From Lentisphaeria bacterium (GTDB taxonomy: Bacteria > Verrucomicrobiota > Lentisphaeria > Oligosphaerales > PUNB01), in NCBI GenBank assembly GCA_007133055.1, contig SLNM01000003.1, forward strand, positions 1 to 5,428: DNA of 5,428 bases, given 5' to 3'. Below are positions 1-5,384 of this stretch, piece by piece. Below the pieces are notes generated by a model, which saw only the letters and a list, made by a program, of their open reading frames with translations, did not search any database and had not been told where the DNA came from. The translations under genes were made by a program, and so were the position numbers. The first letter of the stretch is position 1. Each line of letters begins with the position of its first letter.

Positions 1-1012
1 CCGCCGCCGCCACCTCCTGGCTTGAGACCGTGTAATGACATGCGTTGGTACCCTTCGGACAATTGTACTGGAGGCAGGGCGTTCGTTCGCACTTGCCCCG
101 AAAGACCCGGTGCGCCTGACCGTATGGCCCAGTCAGCAGCGGGTCGGTGGGTCCAAATAGCGCCACCACCGGAGTGCCCAGCATGGCGGCCAGATGCATG
201 GGGCCGCTGTCGTTGGTCAGCAACACCCGAGTATGACGTAACACTGCGACCAGAGTTCCCAGGTCGGTCTCTCCCATCAGATTGACTATGCGACCCTGCC
301 GCCCGCATTCATCCGTGATAATCTCGCCTAGCGGTCGCTCGGTGGCGGTACCCAGAAGGAGAACCGGCAAATCCGGCTGCCGGCTCCAGACTTCTCGCAG
401 CACGTCGATGAAAAAGTCCGGCGGCCAGGTCTTGGCCTGCCAGCGGGCGGCCGGCGCCACCGTCAGGAAAACCGAGCGGCCGTCCACATCGTAGTTGCGC
501 AGCAGACGCTGCATATTGTCCATGTCGACCTGGGAACAGCTTATACCGCTGTTCTGAACCGGATCGTCGATCTGCAGTGCGTTCTGCAACAGAAAAACAT
601 TGCGCTGGACCGCATGCTGCATCTCCTTTGGCGGCAGCACACTCTCGGTGTAAAAGCAGGTTGCGCCCTCGCGTGCGCTGCGAAAGCCGACTCGCCTTTT
701 GGCTCCGCTCAGACGGCTGATCAGGCCGCTGCGAAACAAGCCCTGAAAATCGAGGCACAGGTCCGGCTTCTGCTGTCTAAGCTCATGTAAAAAAGAATAG
801 AGCTCCGGCCAGTGCCGCGGTCGGTTCCAGCGGTGGCGGCGGAAGACGAGTACGTGGTCAATGTCCGGGCACAGATCAAGCAGGCGTGCATATTCCTCGT
901 TGACCACCCAGGAAATCACCGCCTCCGGCCAGTGCTTGCGCAGCAGCGGAACCACCGGCAGGGTGTGAACTATATCCCCGAGACTGCTGGGTTTGACGAT
1001 GAGAATGTTCAT
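1..1012 (-). CDS. Glycosyltransferase family 9 protein, heptosyltransferase-like (3' end cut by window edge)
   Basis: GT9 enzymes transfer a sugar, typically heptose from ADP-heptose, onto the inner core of lipopolysaccharide at the cytoplasmic face of the inner membrane. The frame is open from ATG at 1012 to the left edge and gives 337 residues without a stop. The family usually runs about 340-360, so little is missing. The N-terminus KPSSLGDIVHTLP (7-19) is the GT9 signature and resembles heptosyltransferase I. DFQGLFRSGL (88-97) and KRRVGF (105-110) follow. The C-terminal nucleotide-sugar site TNDSGPMHLAAMLGTP (266-281) with ALFGPTDP (284-291) is well conserved. A cysteine cluster C308, C313, C318, C325 matches the Cys-rich tail common in this family. 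The start lies 5 bases after the metallophosphoesterase stop. No clear Shine-Dalgarno is visible, which suggests translational coupling. The family call is firm, but the exact acceptor (WaaC-, WaaF- or WaaQ-like) cannot be decided here. Confidence 0.93.
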   Translation of the reverse strand, partial: MNILIVKPSSLGDIVHTLPVVPLLRKHWPEAVISWVVNEEYARLLDLCPDIDHVLVFRRHRWNRPRHWPELYSFLHELRQQKPDLCLDFQGLFRSGLISRLSGAKRRVGFRSAREGATCFYTESVLPPKEMQHAVQRNVFLLQNALQIDDPVQNSGISCSQVDMDNMQRLLRNYDVDGRSVFLTVAPAARWQAKTWPPDFFIDVLREVWSRQPDLPVLLLGTATERPLGEIITDECGRQGRIVNLMGETDLGTLVAVLRHTRVLLTNDSGPMHLAAMLGTPVVALFGPTDPLLTGPYGQAHRVFRGKCERTPCLQYNCPKGTNACHYTVSSQEVAAA

Positions 1013-1017
1013 TTTTT

Positions 1018-1746
1018 TCAGCGCCCGAGTGCCAGCCGGGTGGCGCATCTTTCCGGCAGGCCGGCCTGCTTTATTTTGCGCTGGGCGGCCTTGATGTCGT
1101 ACTCCACCCGGTGCAGAGCTATTCTTCCCTCGCCCGGTTCGAAAATAAGAAATGCCGCACGACTGTCCCCGTCCCGAGGCTGGCCGACGCTGCCGGCGTT
1201 GATCATGTATTTGTGGCCGGCTTCGAATACGGTTTCCTGGAACGACCCGTCGGTAACCCCGCCAAACTTGTCAAAAACTCCCGGCACATGGGTGTGCCCG
1301 TAAAAGCAGACCGGGGTGAACTGATAGGTGAATGATGCACGGGCGCTCAGCTTGTCGAAGATGTAGCCCCACCTTCCCGGCATGTCCAGGGTGGCGTGTA
1401 CAATGGTTGTATGCGAGTCGAGAGTGCGGTGCAATGGCAACTGGCTCAGCCATTGCCGATCCTCGGCGGCCAGGTGGTCGCGCGTCCATTGCACGACCCT
1501 GGCCGCCTGAGGATTGAACCCGATCAGCTCCGTTTCGGAACTGGCATAGTCGTCGTGGTTGCCTCGAACCACCACCTCCGGCTGCAGCGCCCGCACCTGC
1601 TCCAGGCATTCCCGGGGATTGGCGTTGTAGCCGACTATGTCGCCGGTGCAGATAAATTTGTCGACACCCTCGTCGCGAGCCTTCTCCAGAACCGCCGTCA
1701 AGGCTTCCAGGTTAGCGTGGATGTCGCCCAGAATTGCATACTTCAT
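1018..1746 (-). CDS. Calcineurin-like metallophosphoesterase (YfcE/MJ0936-like superfamily)
   Basis: This encodes a 242-residue two-metal phosphoesterase, probably cytoplasmic because no signal peptide is seen. The metal-binding motifs are present in order: GDIHAN (D8, H10), GDIVGYNANP (D36), GNHDD (N63, H64), H117 in IVHATL and GHTHVP (H151, H153). The late NAGSVGQPRDGD block (183-194) is typical of the calcineurin-like superfamily group that contains YfcE and MJ0936. The open frame extends 44 codons further upstream, but that part has no family character. Homologues start at the M-K-Y-A-I-L-G-D segment, so ATG at 1746 is chosen. No good Shine-Dalgarno precedes it. The stop is 5 bases before the GT9 start, so the two genes are likely one transcript. 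The natural substrate (phosphodiester, nucleotide or phosphoprotein) cannot be told from sequence. Confidence 0.93.
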   Translation of the reverse strand: MKYAILGDIHANLEALTAVLEKARDEGVDKFICTGDIVGYNANPRECLEQVRALQPEVVVRGNHDDYASSETELIGFNPQAARVVQWTRDHLAAEDRQWLSQLPLHRTLDSHTTIVHATLDMPGRWGYIFDKLSARASFTYQFTPVCFYGHTHVPGVFDKFGGVTDGSFQETVFEAGHKYMINAGSVGQPRDGDSRAAFLIFEPGEGRIALHRVEYDIKAAQRKIKQAGLPERCATRLALGR

Positions 1747-1859
1747 TGGTTTGAAAAAGCCTGTAGTCCGAGGCACACCGACCATAGACCAACAATCAAA
1801 GGCTACAAGTCGACTGCACCGCCATTCATCTTTACGTTTGCGATTATGCGGCTTATACT
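1747..1859 (-). other. Intergenic gap between DUF2851 and metallophosphoesterase genes
   Basis: These 113 bases separate two genes on the same strand. I see no strong terminator hairpin, no convincing promoter and no Shine-Dalgarno close to the downstream ATG. An upstream extension of the metallophosphoesterase frame covers the gap but has no recognisable protein character. Whether the gap contains its own weak promoter is open. Confidence 0.5.
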
Positions 1860-3377
1860 TTAACTGGCCACCAGGCACTTTTCAAACATCTCGCGGTTAG
1901 TCAGCGGGCAAATCTCACAGTTGTTGGCCATTTGCCGGCAAAAATCCCATGCCACCGCCAACAGTCCCTGCTGCTGGGCCGCGCCTTTGACGATTTCGCG
2001 GCGGCGGCTGGCGGGCACCAGCAGTCGATGGGTGATCTGCTTGGACACCCGGTTTTCCTGCAACTTCGGCAGATTTAGAAAAGCCGACTCCGCCCATTGC
2101 TGTCGCGCGGTCTCCCGGTCCTGGCAGGCGCGAGCGTGCAAAAGAGGCAGGACTGCGTTGACCGCGAGATCGAGTGTCCGGTGCTGACCCAGGCTGGCGG
2201 AGGGCGCGTTGTTCAAAGCCAGAACCCGAGTGAACTCCGAGGTCGGTGAAAAATCGAAAAGCGCCTGCAAGGCTCTGACCAGACTGTTTGGATCGGCCTC
2301 CGGAGGCAGACCCCGGCTCCAGGCTTCGACAGGTTGGTAATGCCATTTTTCCAGGAGACTCCAGCCGACCGGCAGCCGCCGTTCCGGACGATTGGCCGGA
2401 CGCATGCCATGGCGACGCCAGGACGGCGACAGCGGGGGCAGTCCCAGCTTCCACCAACGGTGCCACAACTCCTGATTCAAACTCGGATGCGGGATGCGGC
2501 TTCGATCCGCCCGTCGGGTCGGGTCAACCAGAAAACCGCTGCTGCCCAGCAGCGCCGCCAAACGGCTCGAGGGCTCCTTTATCTCACGCAACCGGGCCAG
2601 CGGCAGGGCACGGGCCAAACTTTGAAAAGCCTGGCTGTTCGCCTTGTAGCCAAGAGCCTCCCAAAATGCCTCATAGGCAGTTTGGGGAAACCCCACCGCC
2701 AAGGCGCGATCGAGTATTCTTCGACTTTTGATCCGAAAACGATGCAGCCCGGCCGCCGTTAGAAACTCGCGCACTACTGCATCCTCCAAACGGGCCGTTT
2801 GCAGGGCACACTGCCCGGGGGCAACCTTGCGTGAATAAGGGTAGCCTTCGGCCGCCGCCTCGGAAAGCAAACGCAGCCACTGCGGTGAAAGATAATTCTT
2901 CATCGCCAGGCAAGGTGGCAGACCCTCGGAGGCGGAACTCCGGCCGGGTTCCCAGACCACATGCATAATCACCTTGTCGTAGCGAGGGTCAACGTCGTGT
3001 CCGTGCGCCCGCCAGTCCCCGGGGCAGCGGTGAATCTCGACGTCGCCCCGGCGGCGCACTCCGTCCAACCGCAAAACCGCGTCCAGAAAATCGGGGCCGG
3101 CTTCCAGGTTCCAGTTGCCGGGATGGATAATTTCCACCCGAGCCCCATCCTCGGTGCGCAAATCGTCGCGCTCCCGCAAATAAGACTCGTTCCACAATGC
3201 CTGCAAAACCCATTCGGCGCAACTGACCGCCGGTTCTTTTCCGGTGTCCCTGCTGTTTTCACACAGCAGGCCGCCGCCGCCGACCGCATAGCGGGCCCAC
3301 AGCGTAAACAGCAGATACATTTCGAGCAAGCTCTCCCGCCGCCCCTGTGTTGTTCCATCCAAAGCCACAGTGTTCAT
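1860..3377 (-). CDS. DUF2851 family protein, possible nuclease-like fold with C-terminal four-Cys motif
   Basis: This encodes a 505-residue protein of unknown function. The N-terminal half carries the conserved DUF2851 core: VEIIHPGNWN (81-90), AGPDF (93-97), GDVEIH (111-116), DWRAHGHD (121-128) and YDKVIMHVVWE (133-143). The acidic/His pattern D96, E114, H116, H125, H127 recalls a metal-dependent or PD-(D/E)XK-like nuclease core, but that is inference. The C-terminus has C480-x6-C487-x2-C490-x10-C501, close in spacing to iron-sulfur loops of the endonuclease III type (C-x6-C-x2-C-x5-C). The protein seems longer than many family members, which I recall as roughly 420-450 residues. ATG at 3377 is chosen because GGGAGGT (3391 to 3385) precedes it by 7 bases. 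An upstream in-frame ATG at 3416 lacks a comparable site. It is the first gene of the minus-strand group. Confidence 0.85.
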   Translation of the reverse strand: MNTVALDGTTQGRRESLLEMYLLFTLWARYAVGGGGLLCENSRDTGKEPAVSCAEWVLQALWNESYLRERDDLRTEDGARVEIIHPGNWNLEAGPDFLDAVLRLDGVRRRGDVEIHRCPGDWRAHGHDVDPRYDKVIMHVVWEPGRSSASEGLPPCLAMKNYLSPQWLRLLSEAAAEGYPYSRKVAPGQCALQTARLEDAVVREFLTAAGLHRFRIKSRRILDRALAVGFPQTAYEAFWEALGYKANSQAFQSLARALPLARLREIKEPSSRLAALLGSSGFLVDPTRRADRSRIPHPSLNQELWHRWWKLGLPPLSPSWRRHGMRPANRPERRLPVGWSLLEKWHYQPVEAWSRGLPPEADPNSLVRALQALFDFSPTSEFTRVLALNNAPSASLGQHRTLDLAVNAVLPLLHARACQDRETARQQWAESAFLNLPKLQENRVSKQITHRLLVPASRRREIVKGAAQQQGLLAVAWDFCRQMANNCEICPLTNREMFEKCLVAS

Positions 3378-3384
3378 GATGCCG

Positions 3385-3391
3385 ACCTCCC
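3385..3391 (-). promoter_or_regulatory. Ribosome binding site of the DUF2851 gene
   Basis: On the minus strand GGGAGGT lies 7 bases before the ATG at 3377. It decides that start over the ATG 39 bases further upstream. Confidence 0.8.
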
Positions 3392-3414
3392 GATTGAAAT
3401 GGTTTACTTCAAAC

Positions 3415-3480
3415 ATAGACTAATATAAAATAGCATTAATTTTTTAAAATGCAAGTGCTGTGAAAATTTGTTATGTGTAA
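3415..3480 (-). promoter_or_regulatory. AT-rich upstream region, candidate promoter of the minus-strand genes
   Basis: The stretch is strikingly AT-rich compared with its GC-rich surroundings. Read on the minus strand it contains TATATT (3427 to 3422), a plausible -10 box about 45 bases before the DUF2851 start. TTGCAT lies upstream, but 21 bases from TATATT, which is too far for an ideal -35. The location is right for the promoter, but the precise boxes are uncertain. Confidence 0.35.
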
Positions 3481-3484
3481 GTGC

Positions 3485-3603
3485 AAGGAGGATATCTTGT
3501 GCCGGGTGATCCGCTGCGGCGCACAGGCAGACGACTGCGATGGACGAGTGTGTATGCTCGAATCGTAACCGATAGTCGTCGCAGTGCATGTCAGCCGGCA
3601 TGA
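3485..3603 (+). other. Candidate tiny ORF behind a perfect Shine-Dalgarno
   Basis: AAGGAGG (3485-3491) is a full Shine-Dalgarno. It is followed at 7 bases by GTG (3499), which opens a 34-codon Arg-rich frame ending at TGA 3601-3603 (MPGDPLRRTGRRLRWTSVYA at its start). A TTG at 3497, 5 bases from the Shine-Dalgarno, would instead give 23 codons. The frame runs into the first copy of the duplicated sequence. No family is recognised. It could be a leader peptide, a decayed gene start, or chance. Confidence 0.2.
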
Positions 3604-3632
3604 AGTTCGGCCACTCTCCGCCTTTCGCTGAC
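3538..3632 (+). repeat. Diverged direct repeat, copy 1
   Basis: The right-hand 38 bases (3595-3632) match 3739-3776 at 33 of 38 positions, and the core TTCGGCCACTCTCC is identical. The similarity continues leftwards more weakly to a shared TGGACGA (3541 and 3690), with about a 5-base length difference. It is not recognised as a known insertion sequence end. Confidence 0.6.
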
Positions 3633-3686
3633 GTATTAAGGGCTGGTTTTCCCGTTCGGTTCGGCCGACGCGTACGGCGACGTGTG

Positions 3687-3776
3687 CGGTGGACGATTGG
3701 GGGCCTCCGTGATCCGTACGTGTCGCCGTATACGACAACCGGCGTGAGCTTCGGCCACTCTCCTTCTTTCGCTGAC
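3687..3776 (+). repeat. Diverged direct repeat, copy 2
   Basis: This is the second copy, 144 bases downstream of copy 1, in the same orientation. It starts near GGTGGACGATTG and ends in TTCTTTCGCTGAC. A 9-base inverted repeat, TACGGCGAC (3673-3681) with GTCGCCGTA (3722-3730), starts just before this copy and closes inside it. It ends 26 bases before the rightward promoter, so it could influence that promoter, but no known operator is recognised. Confidence 0.6.
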
Positions 3777-3802
3777 AGCTCCCTGAATTCCGGCGACCAG
3801 CC

Positions 3803-3831
3803 TTGACACGCTCAATCCCGCTGTCTATATT
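3803..3831 (+). promoter_or_regulatory. Near-consensus sigma70-type promoter
   Basis: TTGACA (3803-3808), an exact 17-base spacer and TATATT (3826-3831) give a near-perfect housekeeping promoter. Transcription would start near 3838, about 40 bases before the ATG at 3879. It would serve the 72-codon ORF and the four-helix gene as one transcript. Confidence 0.7.
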
Positions 3832-3878
3832 AGCCGTTCCATAGTATGATTTTCCCGCTGACAAGCCAGGATTGACAA

Positions 3879-4097
3879 ATGCCGCGAATTTTTGACAACA
3901 TAGTCGAGCACCTTTCCGACAGCCTCCAAAATTCTCTCGGCCAGCGTCCCGTCCCCGGTCCGCCCGATCCGCCCGATCCGCCCGATCCGACTGATCTGAC
4001 TGATCTGACTGATCTGACCGATCTGACCGATCTGACCGATCCGTCCGATTCGCCCGATCCGCCCGATCCGTCCGATAACCCCAACCCAAAGGAGTAA
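3879..4097 (+). CDS. Small ORF: helicase-like N-terminal stub fused to a D-P/T-rich repeat tail
   Basis: This 72-codon frame starts MPRIFDNIVEHLSDSLQNSL and then turns into an almost pure DPP/DPT/DLT/DPS tail encoded by the 9-bp array. The first 20 residues resemble the extreme N-terminus of large helicases with a phospholipase D-like region, whose start I recall as IFDNI-x3-L-x3-L-x3-L. In those the segment continues into a conserved domain that is absent here. The ORF follows a strong promoter and has a modest AGG (3868-3870) 8 bases before its ATG. Its last codons contain the ribosome binding site of the next gene, with 4 bases between stop and next start. It may be a truncated 5' remnant kept as a translated leader, or a true small protein. 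Product function is unknown. Confidence 0.45.
   Translation: MPRIFDNIVEHLSDSLQNSLGQRPVPGPPDPPDPPDPTDLTDLTDLTDLTDLTDPSDSPDPPDPSDNPNPKE
3957..4079 (+). repeat. 9-bp GATC tandem array 1
   Basis: There are about 13 head-to-tail units of GATCYGNCY. Eleven carry an intact GATC, at 3966, 3975, 3984, 3993, 4002, 4011, 4020, 4029, 4038, 4056 and 4065. Runs of one variant (GATCTGACT, then GATCTGACC) lie in the middle. Within the 72-codon ORF the units read D-P/L-P/T/S. Confidence 0.95.
4088..4094 (+). promoter_or_regulatory. Ribosome binding site of the four-helix gene
   Basis: AAAGGAG lies 7 bases before the ATG at 4102 and overlaps the final codons of the upstream ORF, whose TAA follows directly. 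This favours ATG 4102 as the start and suggests coupled translation. Confidence 0.85.
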
Positions 4098-4101
4098 CAC
4101 C

Positions 4102-5040
4102 ATGTCCAGGATACGACCCAGCGGCGGCTACCGGGATACTTGCACTTTTCAAACCGCCACCATAATCTACGACGCCACTTACTGGTTCTGCGAGAAATAC
4201 CTGGACTACCGCTCCCGCACGATAGATCAAATGGTGCAGGCCGCCCGTTCCGGCCGCCAGAATATCGCCGAGGGCAGCCGGGCCTCCGCCTCATCCTCGC
4301 AGACCGAGCTGCGCCTGGTCAACTCCGCTCGCTTCAGCCTGGAGGAACTGTTGCTCGACTATGAAGACTTCCTCCGGCATCGGCATCTGCCGCAGTGGGA
4401 TCCAGACAGCCCGGAAGCGCTTGCAGTCAGGCAGGTGCCGGAGAAATTTCGGCGGCAGCAGCAGGCTGCCCGCGCGGCAGCGAAACCCCCGCCCGGCAAT
4501 CCCCCTGATCCGCCCGATCCGACTGATCTGACCGATCCGCCCGATCCGACTGATCTGACCGATCCGCCCGATCCGACTGATCTGACCGATCCGCCCGATC
4601 CGTCTGCTCCGACTGAGCTGACCGATCTCACACACCAGCAACGCTGGCAGTTCTACGCGCCATGGCTCGAACACAAAGACCCCGCGATTCGCGCAAACGC
4701 CCTTATCTGTCTGATCAACCAGACCAATTTCCTGCTCGACCGCCAGATAAACGCTCTGGAGAAAAGCTTTGTCGAGAACGGCGGTTACAGCGAGCAACTG
4801 GCCGCCGAGCGAATAAAACACCGCGCCTCGCGCCGCAGGACACCCTATGATCCGTCAGATCCGTCCAATCCGTCAGATCCGTCCGATCAGACTGATCGTA
4901 ATCATGAACACCACATTCCCCGCTGTCCGCAATGCGCCGGCATGATGGTTCTGCGCACCGCCCAAAGCGGGAAGAATACCGGCAAACAATTCTGGGGCTG
5001 TGCCGCCTACCCGAAATGCAAAGGTATAGTAAGGCTGTAG
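4102..5040 (+). CDS. Four-helix bundle protein with suffix domain, D-P repeat linkers and C4 zinc ribbon
   Basis: This encodes 312 residues, no signal peptide. Residues 1-112 are a four-helix bundle of the 23S rRNA intervening-sequence protein / Avd-like superfamily. They include GGYRDTCTFQTATIIYDAT (8-26), RTIDQMVQAARSGRQNIAEG (39-58), TELRLVNSARFSLEELLLDY (68-87) and EDFLRHRHLP. A helical segment around 180-240 (RANALICLINQTNFLLDRQI, 197-216, then ALEKSF and GGYSEQL) matches the 'four-helix suffix' domain that normally follows closely. Here array 2 separates the two as a rigid D-P/T linker (134-176). Array 3 (250-265) then leads to a topoisomerase-type C4 zinc ribbon with C275, C278, C300 and C306 and the WGCAAYPKCKG signature. 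The zinc ribbon argues for nucleic acid binding, but the function of the family is not known to me. It starts 4 bases after the small ORF and is probably expressed from the promoter at 3803. Confidence 0.9.
   Translation: MSRIRPSGGYRDTCTFQTATIIYDATYWFCEKYLDYRSRTIDQMVQAARSGRQNIAEGSRASASSSQTELRLVNSARFSLEELLLDYEDFLRHRHLPQWDPDSPEALAVRQVPEKFRRQQQAARAAAKPPPGNPPDPPDPTDLTDPPDPTDLTDPPDPTDLTDPPDPSAPTELTDLTHQQRWQFYAPWLEHKDPAIRANALICLINQTNFLLDRQINALEKSFVENGGYSEQLAAERIKHRASRRRTPYDPSDPSNPSDPSDQTDRNHEHHIPRCPQCAGMMVLRTAQSGKNTGKQFWGCAAYPKCKGIVRL
4507..4629 (+). repeat. 9-bp GATC tandem array 2 with 27-bp higher-order unit (protein linker)
   Basis: Three identical 27-bp units start at 4507, 4534 and 4561. Each is the trio GATCCGCCC, GATCCGACT, GATCTGACC. 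A partial fourth unit starts at 4588 and decays after about 14 bases. There are twelve GATC sites. Read in frame it gives D-P-P, D-P-T, D-L-T between the four-helix and suffix domains. Confidence 0.95.
4849..4902 (+). repeat. 9-bp GATC tandem array 3 (protein linker)
   Basis: About six degenerate units (GATCCGTCA, GATCCGTCC, AATCCGTCA, GATCCGTCC, GATCAGACT, GATCGTAAT) encode D-P-S-type residues. They lie exactly between the suffix domain and the zinc ribbon. Confidence 0.85.
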
Positions 5041-5054
5041 AAAGGTTTTCGGCT

Positions 5055-5117
5055 GATCGGTCCAATCCGCCCGATCCGCCCGATCCGCCCGATCCGCCCG
5101 ATCCGCCCGATCACCGG
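5055..5117 (+). repeat. 9-bp GATC tandem array 4 (outside the gene)
   Basis: The array begins 14 bases after the four-helix stop codon. Its core is four identical GATCCGCCC units (5073-5108) flanked by variant units. Six GATC sites occur at 5055, 5073, 5082, 5091, 5100 and 5109. Its frame does not agree with the coding-like fragment that follows. Confidence 0.93.
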
Positions 5118-5128
5118 AAACCCTCGCC

Positions 5129-5329
5129 TGCCAGGGATATTCACTGCGCATTATCGGCGATGTCGAGCTGCTGAACCGCCCGAAGATCGCCCTGTTCTGC
5201 TCGGTCAAGTGTCCCGGCAAGCCCCTCTACACGTTCGAGCATTCCGCCAACGCCGCGCTTCTGGCCGCCGGCGCCAAATGCGTCGAGAATCTGCATCTTG
5301 CGACATGGTTTAGCCTGATTAATTCATGA
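5129..5329 (+). pseudogene. Start-less fragment resembling a DprA-like Rossmann protein
   Basis: In the frame beginning at 5129 the sequence reads YSLRIIGDVELLNRPKIALF, followed by CSVKCPGKPL, and ends at TGA 5327-5329. I-I-G-x3-L-L-N-R-P-K-x-A-L-F-C-S-x-K-x-P-G recalls the N-terminal strand and nucleotide loop of short DprA/Smf-like proteins. After CPGK the likeness ends, and the frame stops about 50 residues later, far short of a complete fold. The frame has no ATG, GTG or TTG upstream of the conserved part. It opens only after a TGA at 5054-5056, and array 4 occupies the place where a start would be. I infer a decayed or array-disrupted gene. A CTG at 5144 could be an unusual start, but the short length argues against a working protein. 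Confidence 0.5.
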
Positions 5330-5361
5330 ACTTCGTAGCGAGAGGTGCCCCGCACAACTGA

Positions 5362-5377
5362 GGCGCGGAATCGCGCC
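5362..5377 (+). repeat. Small inverted repeat
   Basis: GGCGCG, loop GAAT, CGCGCC forms a perfect 6-bp GC stem. No T-run follows, so it is a poor intrinsic terminator. Confidence 0.5.
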
Positions 5378-5384
5378 AATTGTA

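Noticed and set aside
309..758. A 149-residue minus-strand frame
   Set aside because: It is a shadow of the GT9 gene, which has clear family motifs in another frame across the same bases.
1396..1863. A 155-residue plus-strand frame
   Set aside because: It runs antisense to the metallophosphoesterase, whose metal-binding motifs are intact, and has no recognisable features.
3538..3776. Template/variable repeat pair of a diversity-generating retroelement, suggested by the Avd-like fold nearby
   Set aside because: There is no reverse transcriptase in the window, the differences between copies are not biased to adenines, and neither copy lies at the end of a target gene.
3846..3875. Nine-codon leader peptide between the promoter and the 72-codon ORF
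   Set aside because: It has no Shine-Dalgarno and no attenuator structure or codon bias, so a chance ATG is more likely.
3436..4230. A 264-residue minus-strand open frame
   Set aside because: It crosses array 1 antisense, where the repeat lacks stops, and reads through the start of the four-helix gene. Its composition is repeat-driven and no domain is recognised.
3957..5117. CRISPR array
   Set aside because: The units are 9 bp with no unique spacers, and no cas-like gene is present.
4932..5174. An 80-residue plus-strand frame overlapping the zinc ribbon and array 4
   Set aside because: It is out of frame with the well-supported zinc ribbon and owes its openness to the stop-free array. It ends inside the DprA-like fragment.
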